In this document: positions 54,381-63,224 of the stretch, piece after piece | Position numbering within the stretch: position 1 is the first letter of the stretch | Layout: each line of letters starts with the position of its first letter | NCBI RefSeq assembly: GCF_043876815.1 | Contig: NZ_JBAWKA010000001.1 | Location: 868,001 to 932,000 of the forward strand | Direction: 5' to 3' | Source: Gaetbulibacter_A sp043876815 | GTDB lineage: Bacteria; Bacteroidota; Bacteroidia; Flavobacteriales; Flavobacteriaceae | Length of the DNA stretch: 64,000 bases | Translations under genes and position numbers: made by a program | Notes under the pieces: model-generated | What the model saw: the letters and a program-made list of their open reading frames with translations, nothing else | What the model was told of the DNA's origin: nothing | Databases searched by the model: none

Positions 54381-56567
54381 ATGAAACCTACGAGTATTAC
54401 CCTCAATACCCTATTTATTTTCCTTTTTATTTGTTTTTATGCAAATTGTCAAACCACATTTTCAGGAATAATTTCCAATCAAAACACTCAGGAATTACCT
54501 CCTGAAGTCTGCGGCTCCAGCATCGTTCACGAACGTCTCATGAATTCGGACCCGGTTTACAAGGAGCACTTTCTCAAAAACCGAGAAAGCATAAATAAAA
54601 TTAGTAAACAAAAATTATCATCCAATACCATATACAAAATTCCGGTAGTGGTACATGTTATGCATGTGGGTGAGCCAATAGGCGTTGGATCCAATATGTC
54701 ACATGATGATGTTCTAAAGGGACTACAGATCTTAAATAATACATTTCGAAAACTGGAAGGAACCAATGGGTTTGGTGAAGGTGTTGATATGCGGATCGAA
54801 TTTGTACTCGCCATTCAGGATGAAAGTGGACAATCTACTAATGGTATCAATCGTGTGGATATGAGTTTTGAAAGTGACTACGTCGCCAATGGTGTATTTC
54901 TTGGAACGCAGGGTCTGGTTGAATATAATGCAGATCCAGCAATCAACTCACTTAAGGAATATGCTGGTTGGGATACCTCGAAATTTTATAATATCTGGCT
55001 CGTTAATAAAATTGACGGAAAAAATTGTAGTAGCAACGGCATTAAAACGATTGGATATGCCTATACTGCCAATGCGCATGGAAACCCTCGAGACGGTGCT
55101 GTAATGCAATCTTGTGCTTTTGCGAATTCTAATTCTTACATATCAGCTCATGAATTAGGTCATGGGTTTAATTTACCACATACCTTTGATAAAGATTACG
55201 ATTCTGACACGGATACTTACAGTTGCCCTACCGGTGACAATGATGGTATTGATGATACCCCTGCACACCAAAATTCTTTGTCACTTGGTTCTTCAGTTTA
55301 TGGTAAATGTGGTAATACAGAGGTCAATTCCTGCGATCCCTCTTTCAATCAGGTTATAAACCCTGATACTGGATTTATCCGAAATTCCGGAACACATCAG
55401 GATCATATTCATAATTATATGGATTATACGCGATGTGCTTCTGAGTTTACAGGAGGGCAGCGCGCTGTTGCCCAAAATGCTTTGCTAAATACTCGTTCCT
55501 CTTTTTTAACGAGTCCTGCTTTGGAGGCTACTGCTTCACCGATAGTTGCATTTTCAGCACCTGCTACAAGCACTTGTATTGGTAATACCATAAAATTCAC
55601 AGATGAATCGGGAAATGTACCAAAATCTTTTACTAATGAAGGATTCAACAACGTTTCATTTAATTGGACCTTCGATAATGGGGTAGATTCTCCTTACACT
55701 TCAACGCTACAAAATCCAACCGTAACTTTTAATAATATGGGAGTTTACGACATTACTTTAGAAATTACCAACTCCAAAGGAACTTCATCATATACTCTGG
55801 AAAATGGAATGTCTGTTAATGAAAGTCCTATTACGGCATGTAATTTATCCAGTAATAGAAAAAACAATAACTATGATTTTGGTGTAAGAAGCATCACATA
55901 CAATACCTTAAATAATCAAACATCGGGTTATATTCCTTCAAATGCTCTTGAAGATTATACATGTAGTCATTTTACAACTATTTCTCAAAATTCTTCAAAT
56001 AATTTGGAGGTGTCCTATGAATCACTTGATGGAGCCGGACAGTATTTGGAAGTATGGATCGATTGGGATAACAGTGGAACTTTCGATGAATTGAATAGTA
56101 ATAATATCAATGAATTGGTTTTATCGGATAGCGCTTTAGAAACTAATCCAGGGGCACATCAGGCAGTGGCTTTGGTAGATACTCCTGCTGATGCCGTTAC
56201 CAATGAAGCGTTGAGAATGCGTGTTGTTTCTTCATACCTAGATCCTGTTAATAAATGCGGAAATACTAGAGGACAACGTGCAGATGACTATAGTGTTATT
56301 GTGACTTCGAGCCTTTCTGATCAAGAATTTCAAGTAAATAATAACGTTAAGCTTTTTCCGAATCCCACAAATGATATTCTAAATATTTCTATGAAGACAT
56401 CATCATCAGAAATAACCTATAATATTTTTGACATTCGTGGTCAAAGCGTTTTACGTTTAAAAACCTCTGTAAAGCAATTAGATGTTTCTCCTTTAACAAG
56501 TGGCTTATACATTATCCAAGTGCAGACTAATGATAGCGTTTTTACAGGGAAATTTCTAAAAAATTAA
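54381..56567 (+). CDS. T9SS-exported M43 family zinc metalloprotease
   Basis: A 728-residue secreted metalloprotease. It has a signal peptide (about 1-23), a propeptide-like region, and an M43 (pappalysin-type) catalytic domain with the zinc motif HELGHGFNLPH (His257, Glu258, His261, His267). Downstream lie a PKD-like domain (about 390-475), a GEVED-type domain (DWDNSGTFDELN around residue 560) and a C-terminal type A sorting domain of the type IX secretion system (about 650-728), which starts KLFPNPTND and ends GLYIIQVQTND. It is therefore passed across the outer membrane and released or anchored. It is a single gene, convergent with yceI. Confidence 0.92.
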   Translation: MKPTSITLNTLFIFLFICFYANCQTTFSGIISNQNTQELPPEVCGSSIVHERLMNSDPVYKEHFLKNRESINKISKQKLSSNTIYKIPVVVHVMHVGEPIGVGSNMSHDDVLKGLQILNNTFRKLEGTNGFGEGVDMRIEFVLAIQDESGQSTNGINRVDMSFESDYVANGVFLGTQGLVEYNADPAINSLKEYAGWDTSKFYNIWLVNKIDGKNCSSNGIKTIGYAYTANAHGNPRDGAVMQSCAFANSNSYISAHELGHGFNLPHTFDKDYDSDTDTYSCPTGDNDGIDDTPAHQNSLSLGSSVYGKCGNTEVNSCDPSFNQVINPDTGFIRNSGTHQDHIHNYMDYTRCASEFTGGQRAVAQNALLNTRSSFLTSPALEATASPIVAFSAPATSTCIGNTIKFTDESGNVPKSFTNEGFNNVSFNWTFDNGVDSPYTSTLQNPTVTFNNMGVYDITLEITNSKGTSSYTLENGMSVNESPITACNLSSNRKNNNYDFGVRSITYNTLNNQTSGYIPSNALEDYTCSHFTTISQNSSNNLEVSYESLDGAGQYLEVWIDWDNSGTFDELNSNNINELVLSDSALETNPGAHQAVALVDTPADAVTNEALRMRVVSSYLDPVNKCGNTRGQRADDYSVIVTSSLSDQEFQVNNNVKLFPNPTNDILNISMKTSSSEITYNIFDIRGQSVLRLKTSVKQLDVSPLTSGLYIIQVQTNDSVFTGKFLKN

Positions 56568-56590
56568 AACGTAACTAAAGATTTTGAATC

Positions 56591-57139
56591 CTAATTTTTA
56601 ATCAATTGAAACTCAAAATCGACCTGGACCTCGTTGGTAACTTTGTTGCTAACTATCTTTGGGATTTCAATGTTATAATCTGAAGCTTTCATCATAAAAT
56701 TCCCAGTCATAAAAATGCTATTTCCTTTTTTTGAAAGGCTTAATTTAACGTCGTCAAGCTTCTTACTTTGTCCATGAAAGGTCATGGTGCCATGGATCGT
56801 TTTATGGATGACATCATTCGATAATTCAGAAACATCAAAATCGTCAATTACACCTTTAAAAGTAGCTTTTGGATACTTATTTGATTCAGCATAGTTCTCA
56901 TTAAAGTGCTCTTCCATCAAAGCATTTTTGAACCGAAATCCTTTGACCAGAATAAGACTGGCAAATTCTCCATTTTCAGTATTTATTATGGCGGTAACAG
57001 CTTTGTTATCTGCTTTTACTTCCTCAAAACTAGGCACAGATGCTTCAAAGATAACCTCACCTGTTTTGGTAAGGAACTTATTTTGTGAGTTCGCGAAAAA
57101 ACAAATAAATAGAAGGTAAAAAATGACTATTGCTTTCAT
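56591..57139 (-). CDS. YceI family lipocalin-like protein, exported
   Basis: A 182-residue protein with a signal peptide (residues 1-18). The YceI fold is a beta-barrel that binds isoprenoid lipids; the late blocks VIHKTIHGTMTFHGQSKK and ASDYNIEIP fit the family. It is the last gene of a minus-strand cluster behind two cytochrome-like lipoproteins and a beta-barrel protein. A quinone-like or isoprenoid ligand would suit an electron-transfer setting, but this is inference. Confidence 0.85.
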   Translation of the reverse strand: MKAIVIFYLLFICFFANSQNKFLTKTGEVIFEASVPSFEEVKADNKAVTAIINTENGEFASLILVKGFRFKNALMEEHFNENYAESNKYPKATFKGVIDDFDVSELSNDVIHKTIHGTMTFHGQSKKLDDVKLSLSKKGNSIFMTGNFMMKASDYNIEIPKIVSNKVTNEVQVDFEFQLIKN

Positions 57140-57195
57140 AATATTTAAAGCTGATCAATAAATGGACCAAAGTTATTTTAAGGAATTCAATCCCC

Positions 57196-57564
57196 TTAAT
57201 TTTCTAATAAACCACCATCCTTCCACTGCTGAAATAAACTCCGGGTTGCTGTCGGCAATTGTCCTGTTGGAGGCATTGGGTTGGCAGAACTGTTAACACG
57301 AGAGATTATGATATCAATATTATTTTTAACCTGATCGTAAGTAACTAAAGACATTGGTGCACTATTGGTAGTGGGATTACCATGACAAGACGTACAATTT
57401 GCAGATACTACAGATTGAATATCATCATTGTAAGTAACTTTGACTGTTGGATCCGGATCAGGTGTAGGATCGGGATTGCTATTGTCAGAAGGGGCGCTAT
57501 CACCCGAACAACTAAACAGGATTACTGCCATTGTAATCATCGAAAGGAGTTTTAAATTTTTCAT
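57196..57564 (-). CDS. single-heme c-type cytochrome lipoprotein (first copy)
   Basis: A 122-residue lipoprotein (lipobox LFSC, Cys19). A Pro- and Asp-rich linker precedes a single heme-binding motif Cys57-x2-Cys60-His61 (CTSCHG); the probable sixth ligand is the Met in ANPMPPTG. The rest is helical and ends in WKDGGLLEN. It is a close relative of the next gene upstream and probably faces the periplasm or the cell surface. It starts 23 bp after that gene's stop. Confidence 0.88.
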   Translation of the reverse strand: MKNLKLLSMITMAVILFSCSGDSAPSDNSNPDPTPDPDPTVKVTYNDDIQSVVSANCTSCHGNPTTNSAPMSLVTYDQVKNNIDIIISRVNSSANPMPPTGQLPTATRSLFQQWKDGGLLEN

Positions 57565-57587
57565 AACTTTTTACGTTTGGTTTTTTT

Positions 57588-57944
57588 TTAATTATCTTGA
57601 AATCCGTCGGTTTGCCATTTTATAACAGTATCGATTAGATTTTGTGGTAATTGGGGACCACCTTTGGGCATTAAATAACTTGGTTGTGTTGTACTTATCC
57701 TACCAATGAGGTCGTTGTTTTCAACCGCACTTCTTACCTGGCTATAGGTTAATAAAGAAATACTGGCACCATTAACGGGTGTGTTACCATGGCAACTGAT
57801 GCAATTCGAATCAATTATCGGTTTTACATCATTTACATAGGTAACAACTGTAGGTAATGGACTTGTATCTGTTAGATCGCTTATGCTGTCGTTAGCACAA
57901 TTTAAAAATATTAGGGTTATTAAAAGTAATAAAATCTTTTTCAT
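57588..57944 (-). CDS. single-heme c-type cytochrome lipoprotein (second copy)
   Basis: A 118-residue lipoprotein (lipobox FLNC, Cys16) with one heme-binding motif Cys48-x2-Cys51-His52 (CISCHG) and the sixth-ligand candidate Met in YLMPKGGPQL. It shares with the downstream gene product the same plan: V-T-Y-x-N/D-D start, Cys-x2-CysHisGly, a LLTYSQV/LVTYDQV block, a Met-Pro block and a WxxDG end. The two are tandem paralogs. It starts 12 bp after the stop of the beta-barrel gene, in the same operon. Confidence 0.88.
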   Translation of the reverse strand: MKKILLLLITLIFLNCANDSISDLTDTSPLPTVVTYVNDVKPIIDSNCISCHGNTPVNGASISLLTYSQVRSAVENNDLIGRISTTQPSYLMPKGGPQLPQNLIDTVIKWQTDGFQDN

Positions 57945-57956
57945 AATGATTGCAGG

Positions 57957-58805
57957 TTAAAATGTTCGACTTAGGTTGAATCCAAAAAATATATCACCAT
58001 TGCCCCAGTCGCCGGAAGCTTGACCAAGAAATGTATTTGTATTCATCCCCTGTGCTGTTGTAAAATGCATTTGGAAAACATGTCCTCCTGTTTCCAAATC
58101 GACGCCTATGGATAATGGGTTTTTATATGGGGATGACTCCGCTCTATTAAGATGCCAGCCATAGTCTGCATTAAGAGACCAACGTTTTCCTAATTTATAC
58201 CGGGCACCAAGGCCTAAAGCATATTGAGAGTTCTCCTGGTCGTCAAAGGCTACATAATTTTCATGATAAAAAGTTGGTGCTATTTCAACAGTGAATTTAT
58301 CATTCACTTTTCTGGATATCAATAATTGCGCGGCGTAGGTTAATCGGTTTTTAAATTCTAGACCGGGTAAATTATCCTTACTCAGACCTGTGTTTATTAG
58401 TACTTCATTAAAACCTACAACGGTAACAGGGAAACCATTTTTTGCTTGTCGTAAGAGTCTGTATTTAGTTGAAAACTCATAGATTTTTTGATAAGAACTT
58501 CTCGAAACTCCAAAATTCAAACCGTCCGAAACTCCAAAAATAAAATTCAATCGGGTCACGGCTGCATCCAAACCAAAAAAGGTGTCAAATCCATCCTTAA
58601 GACTTCCAAAACGGTGAGCGACAATAAACGTAAAATCTCCTTTGGCTACTAGTTTGGTGGATTCAAAATTTACAATTTTCAAACCTTTAAAAGCCGCCGT
58701 GGCATATTGCGTACCAATAGAGTCTGTATCAATTTCATCCAAAAGATCATCTTGGGCGAAAAGGAAGGTAGGAATTAGAAATGTTATAATTAAAAGGAGT
58801 CTCAT
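57957..58805 (-). CDS. DUF5777-like outer-membrane beta-barrel protein
   Basis: A 282-residue exported protein with a signal peptide (MRLLLIITFLIPTFLFAQ). The body alternates short strands of hydrophobic and polar residues, with aromatic ends and a final F residue (FGFNLSRTF), as expected for an outer-membrane beta-barrel. The segment FIVAHRFGSLKDGFDTFFGLDAA fits the DUF5777 family. It lies 12 bp before the tandem cytochrome genes, so a pore or scaffold for electron transfer across the outer membrane is possible. Confidence 0.82.
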   Translation of the reverse strand: MRLLLIITFLIPTFLFAQDDLLDEIDTDSIGTQYATAAFKGLKIVNFESTKLVAKGDFTFIVAHRFGSLKDGFDTFFGLDAAVTRLNFIFGVSDGLNFGVSRSSYQKIYEFSTKYRLLRQAKNGFPVTVVGFNEVLINTGLSKDNLPGLEFKNRLTYAAQLLISRKVNDKFTVEIAPTFYHENYVAFDDQENSQYALGLGARYKLGKRWSLNADYGWHLNRAESSPYKNPLSIGVDLETGGHVFQMHFTTAQGMNTNTFLGQASGDWGNGDIFFGFNLSRTF

Positions 58806-58887
58806 AGGTGTAAGTTTATTTAAAAATAATAAAATATCGGCAAATCGTTGGTGCTCTGAATCTTTTTGTTATCTAGGCTACTGTAAA

Positions 58888-59298
58888 TTAATCGATTATA
58901 TTTGACTGATCCAGTTTTATTTCCTCCAGAAGATCGTCATAACCAATAAATCGCCCTTTAATTTTTATTGTTTTACCAGGTTCGGGTTGTAACTCGAGAC
59001 TGTCTGAAAACTGACAAAAAACGTTTCCATCTAAAGAAATGCTGATCTCGTCACTTGAGATCACCTTTCCTGTAACTAATATGGTTTGGTTGAGATATTT
59101 TCTTTCGGCTTTTCCTTCATCTACAGAAAAATCGGTAAACAACTCTTTCGTACTTAAAATGAATGCAGCTTTTTCCGTCTCAATATTTCTATGATCTTGA
59201 TAAACATATTTATAACCTACAAAACAAAGTAAGATTATAACTATTAATATGAGTAATTTGTTTTTTATGGTTTTCATTCGACTTGGTGTTGTTCTCAT
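58888..59298 (-). CDS. membrane-anchored OB-fold protein
   Basis: A 136-residue protein with one N-terminal membrane helix (about residues 15-30) and a C-terminal OB-fold of the tRNA_anti-like type (residues 60-130; LNQTILVTGKVISSDEISISLDG and KTIKIKGRFIGYDD). Start is MRTTPSRMKTIKNK at 59298; the internal ATG at 59277 is possible. A gap of 82 bp separates it from the beta-barrel gene downstream. The OB-fold proteins of this type are found widely in Bacteroidetes and have no known function. Confidence 0.75.
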   Translation of the reverse strand: MRTTPSRMKTIKNKLLILIVIILLCFVGYKYVYQDHRNIETEKAAFILSTKELFTDFSVDEGKAERKYLNQTILVTGKVISSDEISISLDGNVFCQFSDSLELQPEPGKTIKIKGRFIGYDDLLEEIKLDQSNIID

Positions 59299-59308
59299 AA
59301 AAATAAGT

Positions 59309-59370
59309 CAAAAAAAATAAAAAATGGGGCTTTAAGGTAGGATATGGTTAAAAATCCAGCCTTAAAGCCC
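59309..59370 (-). terminator. strong terminator after the DUF4382 gene
   Basis: GGGCTTTAAGG (59327-59337) and CCTTAAAGCCC (59360-59370) form a perfect 11-bp stem, with an inner GGAT / ATCC pair extending it. On the minus strand a T-run follows from the A-rich 59309-59324. It separates the DUF4382 gene from the OB-fold gene and the cytochrome cluster. Confidence 0.9.
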
Positions 59371-59399
59371 AGGTTTATTCCTTTTGTCTATTATTAATG

Positions 59400-60218
59400 T
59401 TATGGTGCCGGTGTCAAACTAAGGATTCCTGCATCTGTAATTTCTCCTACTGTAACTTCAGTTTCAGCATTGAATTCGTCATAACCATCCGCGACTATTT
59501 TTATAATGTAGGAACCTCCGGCAATACCTTGAAAAAGGAAATTACCTTCCATATCCGTCATGGTATCTGTTACTAATTCGTTATTGGAGTCATAAAGTTT
59601 TACCGTGATTTCGCCAATGGCGGTTTCTGTTTCATCAACAACGAGACCACTTATAGATCCAGAGCTAACCTCTGCATTCACTTTGATAACGGGTTTTAAG
59701 TTGTACATACCAGTAGAACCAGCCGCTACTATCGATTCGCTAACTACCCAGTCTAGGATAAAGGTATAGGTAAATCCGCCCTCCAATGTCGTATTTAAGT
59801 TTAGTTTTAATCCGGATTGCATAGCACTAGGGGTATCCAGCGAGATCAAATTATCATCACCTTCAAGTTTAAGGGTGTTGTTTTCTCCTAAAACCAAACG
59901 GATTTGGTGCATCATTCCCGCCGGAACGATCTGATCTGCGAGAATCAAACTGTTTCCAGCTACTAGCTGAGTTAAATCAACATTAATAGGATACCCTTCT
60001 GAAGGTGTAAAACTTTGCCAACCCGCTTCATTGTCGGTAAGATTGTATTGCACATCAATAATTTCAACATTAACCTGCTCATAATCTCCAGGGGCGTCTA
60101 CCATTTTGATCTGTATTCGCGATGCGGAGTCATTACTGTTACTACAACTTTGATTAATTGCAAAAACGCTTAGGGCCAAACATATGAGGCCGTAGGATTT
60201 TAATTTTTTTAAATTCAT
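59400..60218 (-). CDS. DUF4382 lipoprotein with C-terminal carboxypeptidase-regulatory-like domain
   Basis: A 272-residue lipoprotein (lipobox QSC, Cys25). Residues about 35-180 form the DUF4382 domain (RIQIKMVDAPGDYEQVNVEIIDVQ and the MMHQIRLVLGENN segment). Residues about 190-272 are a beta-sandwich of the carboxypeptidase-regulatory-like type (SGSISGLVVDETETAIGEITVKLYD and GGSYIIKIVADGY). Such proteins are surface lipoproteins in Bacteroidetes, of unknown role. It is a separate transcript ended by a strong terminator, with an inverted repeat 46 bp upstream of its start. Confidence 0.83.
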   Translation of the reverse strand: MNLKKLKSYGLICLALSVFAINQSCSNSNDSASRIQIKMVDAPGDYEQVNVEIIDVQYNLTDNEAGWQSFTPSEGYPINVDLTQLVAGNSLILADQIVPAGMMHQIRLVLGENNTLKLEGDDNLISLDTPSAMQSGLKLNLNTTLEGGFTYTFILDWVVSESIVAAGSTGMYNLKPVIKVNAEVSSGSISGLVVDETETAIGEITVKLYDSNNELVTDTMTDMEGNFLFQGIAGGSYIIKIVADGYDEFNAETEVTVGEITDAGILSLTPAP

Positions 60219-60264
60219 TTGTTTTGGGTTTTTTTAGTGATTTAATATAATAACAACACTTAGG

Positions 60265-60283
60265 CTGTTTTATTATAAAACAG
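60265..60283. promoter_or_regulatory. inverted repeat upstream of the DUF4382 gene
   Basis: CTGTTTTAT-T-ATAAAACAG is a perfect 9-bp-arm palindrome 46 bp upstream of the DUF4382 start. It lacks a T-run, so an operator is more likely than a terminator. The rest of the 60219-60410 gap is AT-rich with no clear consensus promoter. Confidence 0.45.
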
Positions 60284-60410
60284 TTTAAAAGCGTAAACTC
60301 CTAGCACAAGTACTGAAAAATTTAAAATTTTAACATCATTTAACAAATTTATTAAATCGATGGCGTGTTAAATTTTTGGATAGCAATTGTTTACTCTTGA
60401 AACCTTAATT

Positions 60411-60956
60411 TTATTTAGTCGCCAAATCTAACTTGACATTGTGTTGTTCTAATGATTTCAAATGCTGCTCTACCTTAAATTCAGAAGCGTCAAAGGCATT
60501 ACTCCGATTTTTAGCATGTTCCTGGCGCGCAATACTTCGGGTATACCGACGAACGTCTTGTTTCGTTCTCAAAATTAATCCTGGAACGGGAACATTTTTA
60601 CCCGTATCATCTTTGGCCACCATAGTAAAGTAAGATGAGTTGCAATGTTTTTTCTTTCCTGTCTGGATGTTTTCAGATTCTACCCGAACACCAATCACCA
60701 TGGACGTTCTTCCGGTAAAATTTACAGAAGCTTTCAGTGTCACCAATTCACCGACATCAATTGGATTTAAAAAATCAACACGATTTACAGAGGCGGTAAC
60801 ACAATAATGTTGTGAATGTTTAGAGGCGCAGGCGAAAGCAATTTGGTCCATCAAGTTGAGGACAAAACCACCATGAATTTTACCGCTAAAATTTGAGTGG
60901 GAGGGGAGCATGAGTTGGGTAATGGTAATTTGAGATTCAGAACTGTGCTTGTACAT
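60411..60956 (-). CDS. acyl-CoA thioesterase, hotdog fold
   Basis: A 181-residue thioesterase of the hotdog fold that hydrolyses acyl-CoA. The N-terminal segment HGGFVLNLMDQIAFACASKHS is the 4HBT-type signature, with Asp as the likely catalytic residue in LMDQIA. A second conserved block is VDFLNPIDVGELV. The C-terminal 60 residues are helical, basic and beyond the fold. It lies 14 bp downstream of rmuC, so the two are probably co-transcribed. Confidence 0.87.
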   Translation of the reverse strand: MYKHSSESQITITQLMLPSHSNFSGKIHGGFVLNLMDQIAFACASKHSQHYCVTASVNRVDFLNPIDVGELVTLKASVNFTGRTSMVIGVRVESENIQTGKKKHCNSSYFTMVAKDDTGKNVPVPGLILRTKQDVRRYTRSIARQEHAKNRSNAFDASEFKVEQHLKSLEQHNVKLDLATK

Positions 60957-60970
60957 GGATTGATATTTGA

Positions 60971-62290
60971 TTAATCATTGTCTTCGGCGCGTTTTAAAAG
61001 CTTTTCATTTTGTTGTTTACTCGCTTTGGCGCCTAGGGTTTTAAGTTTTTCAACCCGTGTTATAAGGTTGCCTTTCCCGGTAAGTTTCACCATGGCACTA
61101 TCATAGGATTTTTTTACCGTTCCTATTTGGTTTCCCACTTTTATGAGTTCATCCGTAAGGTTCACAAATGAATCGTACAAACGTCCTGCCTGAGTAGCAA
61201 TTTCAATGGCATTGGCCTTTTGTTTTTCATTTTGCCACATGCTGTCGATCGTTTTTAATACGGCCAATAAGGTTGTTGGGGTTACAATGATTATATTCTT
61301 ATCGAAAGCATCACCATATAAATTAGGATATTCCATGGATGCAATGGCAAAGGCTGATTCAATGGGGATAAAAAGCAAAACAAAATCAGGGCTCTCCATT
61401 TCGTAAAGCTGGTGATAATTTTTTTCAGCCAATTCACTTACGCGTTTTTTAACGGAGATCACATGATTTTTTAGGTATGAAGATCTATCGACCTCTTCAA
61501 CTTCATTGATGTATCTTTCATAAGCCACCAGCGATACCTTAGAATCTACAATAAGTTTTTTGTCACCCGGCAGGTGAATGATCACATCGGGCATCACACG
61601 TTTGCCATCATCTGTGGTAAAACTTCTCTGAATAAAATATTCACTATCTTTTTGCAGACCACTACGCTCTAAAACGCGCTCCAAAACCAATTCTCCCCAA
61701 TTTCCCTGCATTTTGGTATCGCCTTTTAAGGCCTTGGTCAGATTCACGGTTTCTTTGCTCATTTGTTCATTGAGCTCTTTCAAACCAAGAATTTGACGAC
61801 GTAGATCAGCACTTCGATTAATATCTTCTTTATTGGTTTCCTCAACCCGTTTTTCAAAATGCTGAATTTTCTCCTGCAACGGCTTTAATATTGCATCTAG
61901 ATTTTCTTTATTCTGATTGGTGAACTTCGTGGATTTTTCATCAAGGATCTTATTCGCTAAATTCTCAAACTCCTTGGTAAATTTTTCCTGCAGCTTTTCA
62001 ACTTCGGCTTTTTGTTCTTCGTTCTTTTGTTTTAAATGATCGAAGTCGGCATGTTTTCTTACCAGCTCAGCACTCAATGTTTCCTTTTCCTGACGGATTG
62101 CATCACGCTCAAGTGAAAGCTTATCCAATGTGTTCTTTAATTCCTCGTAACTGATCTGTAGCTGGGTAAGACGCTCTTGTAAAGCACTCTGATTGCTTTT
62201 ACTTTTTAGTTTGCTTATCGTGAAGCCAACGAAGGCACCGATACCTCCGGATATTAGAATGGCCAGAATAAGAATAATACTGTCGTTCAT
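60971..62290 (-). CDS. rmuC: RmuC family DNA recombination protein
   Basis: A 439-residue protein with an N-terminal membrane helix (about residues 4-24), a long coiled coil (about 30-190) and the RmuC nuclease-like domain (about 195-390). Key blocks are GNWGELVLERVLERSGL and RVMPDVIIHLPGDKKLIVDSKVSL, with the acidic residues and lysine (DSK) of the endonuclease-like fold. RmuC limits inversions at short repeats; recent work links it to genome defence in some bacteria. It lies 14 bp upstream of the thioesterase gene. Confidence 0.9.
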   Translation of the reverse strand: MNDSIILILAILISGGIGAFVGFTISKLKSKSNQSALQERLTQLQISYEELKNTLDKLSLERDAIRQEKETLSAELVRKHADFDHLKQKNEEQKAEVEKLQEKFTKEFENLANKILDEKSTKFTNQNKENLDAILKPLQEKIQHFEKRVEETNKEDINRSADLRRQILGLKELNEQMSKETVNLTKALKGDTKMQGNWGELVLERVLERSGLQKDSEYFIQRSFTTDDGKRVMPDVIIHLPGDKKLIVDSKVSLVAYERYINEVEEVDRSSYLKNHVISVKKRVSELAEKNYHQLYEMESPDFVLLFIPIESAFAIASMEYPNLYGDAFDKNIIIVTPTTLLAVLKTIDSMWQNEKQKANAIEIATQAGRLYDSFVNLTDELIKVGNQIGTVKKSYDSAMVKLTGKGNLITRVEKLKTLGAKASKQQNEKLLKRAEDND

Positions 62291-62402
62291 TTAAAATTTG
62301 AAGTTTATCCAAAGATAAAATTTTTAAACGAAGCAGCTTATGAAAATAACGGGCTAATTTTCAACAAATATTAATCCAGAAAAGACGCTAAAGTATAATT
62401 GG

Positions 62403-62888
62403 TTATGCTGTTTGCAAATATTTTTTTGAAACAAATTCAAAACTAAAATACATGACAGCAGCATAAAAGAAATCGCCAATCAATGAATTTCTGAAAAAAG
62501 GAATAGCCAGGGTGTAACATTCAATAAGACCATCTAAAGTCTTGGGGTAACCAATGAGCCAAACTCCAAAATTGGTAATAATAAAAAAGCTTATACTGGA
62601 AAGTAATATACTTGTAAAACTCATTTTTTTAGAGGTCATGCCAATAATACCAACCAACACAAATGCTGCATAAACAAAAATAGAAATAGTGTGGAACCCT
62701 AAAAATATATCAGAAATCGCCATGGCTAATAATGGTGCTGCAAACGCTAACTTTTTATTTGAAAAATAAACACCTGAGAATAACGCCATAGCTGTTATGG
62801 GTGTAACATTAGGTAAATGAGGAAAAAGGCGGATGATAGCTGCCACCAAAATAAATAAAAGTAAAACGATTTGTTTTTTATTAAGCAT
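62403..62888 (-). CDS. DUF6580-type membrane protein, possible transporter subunit
   Basis: A 161-residue membrane protein with about five segments (residues 6-22, 28-43, 49-63, 68-84 and 95-115, with a last one near 140-158). The motif PNVTPITAMALFSG and LAMAISDIFLGFH are typical of DUF6580, a family with an ECF-S-component-like layout. The start is the ATG at 62888; the longer frame begins with TTG. It is divergent from the cobalamin riboswitch and BtuB gene, which hints at cobalamin or another vitamin as ligand, but the gene is not itself behind the riboswitch. Confidence 0.75.
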   Translation of the reverse strand: MLNKKQIVLLLFILVAAIIRLFPHLPNVTPITAMALFSGVYFSNKKLAFAAPLLAMAISDIFLGFHTISIFVYAAFVLVGIIGMTSKKMSFTSILLSSISFFIITNFGVWLIGYPKTLDGLIECYTLAIPFFRNSLIGDFFYAAVMYFSFEFVSKKYLQTA

Positions 62889-62979
62889 AGCCTTTTCGGT
62901 TATTTTTTGATACTTCAAAAGTAATATTATTTGATTTAACTATGAAATATAAAATAGATTTTTAATTTTACAGCGAATT

Positions 62980-63142
62980 TTGGTTTTTTCCGCTTTCCGC
63001 GGAAGAATTAAAAGGGAATCTGGTGAAATTCCGGAACTGTTCCCGCAACTGTAAGTTATAACGCTTCATGTTACACTTCAAAGTCACTGAAGATTTTTCT
63101 TTGGGAAGACCAACATGAAGACGCAAGTCAGGAGACCTGCCA
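62980..63142 (+). ncRNA. cobalamin riboswitch
   Basis: The B12 aptamer is recognised by several conserved blocks in order: AAAAGGGAATCTGGTGAAAT (63010-63029), the GAACTGTTCCCGCAACTGTAA block at 63034-63053, GTCACTG (63083-63089) with TGGGAAGAC (63102-63110), and the B12 box with CAAGTCAGGAGACCTGCC (63124-63141). It lies 83 bp upstream of the TonB receptor start on the same strand. When bound to adenosylcobalamin it represses the receptor, so that uptake rises when B12 is scarce. Confidence 0.95.
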
Positions 63143-63161
63143 TATTCAAAACAATGAAGTT

Positions 63162-63182
63162 AAACTTTCGGGATAAAAGTTT
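63162..63182 (+). promoter_or_regulatory. hairpin between the riboswitch and btuB, possible expression platform
   Basis: AAACTTT (63162-63168) and AAAGTTT (63176-63182) form a 7-bp stem with loop CGGGATA. It lies 20 bp after the B12 box and 42 bp before the start codon. No T-run follows, so it is not an ordinary terminator; it could act in translational switching or be unrelated. Confidence 0.4.
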
Positions 63183-63224
63183 GCGTATGCTAATCCATGC
63201 GATTCTCGAGCAATTAAAATTAAA

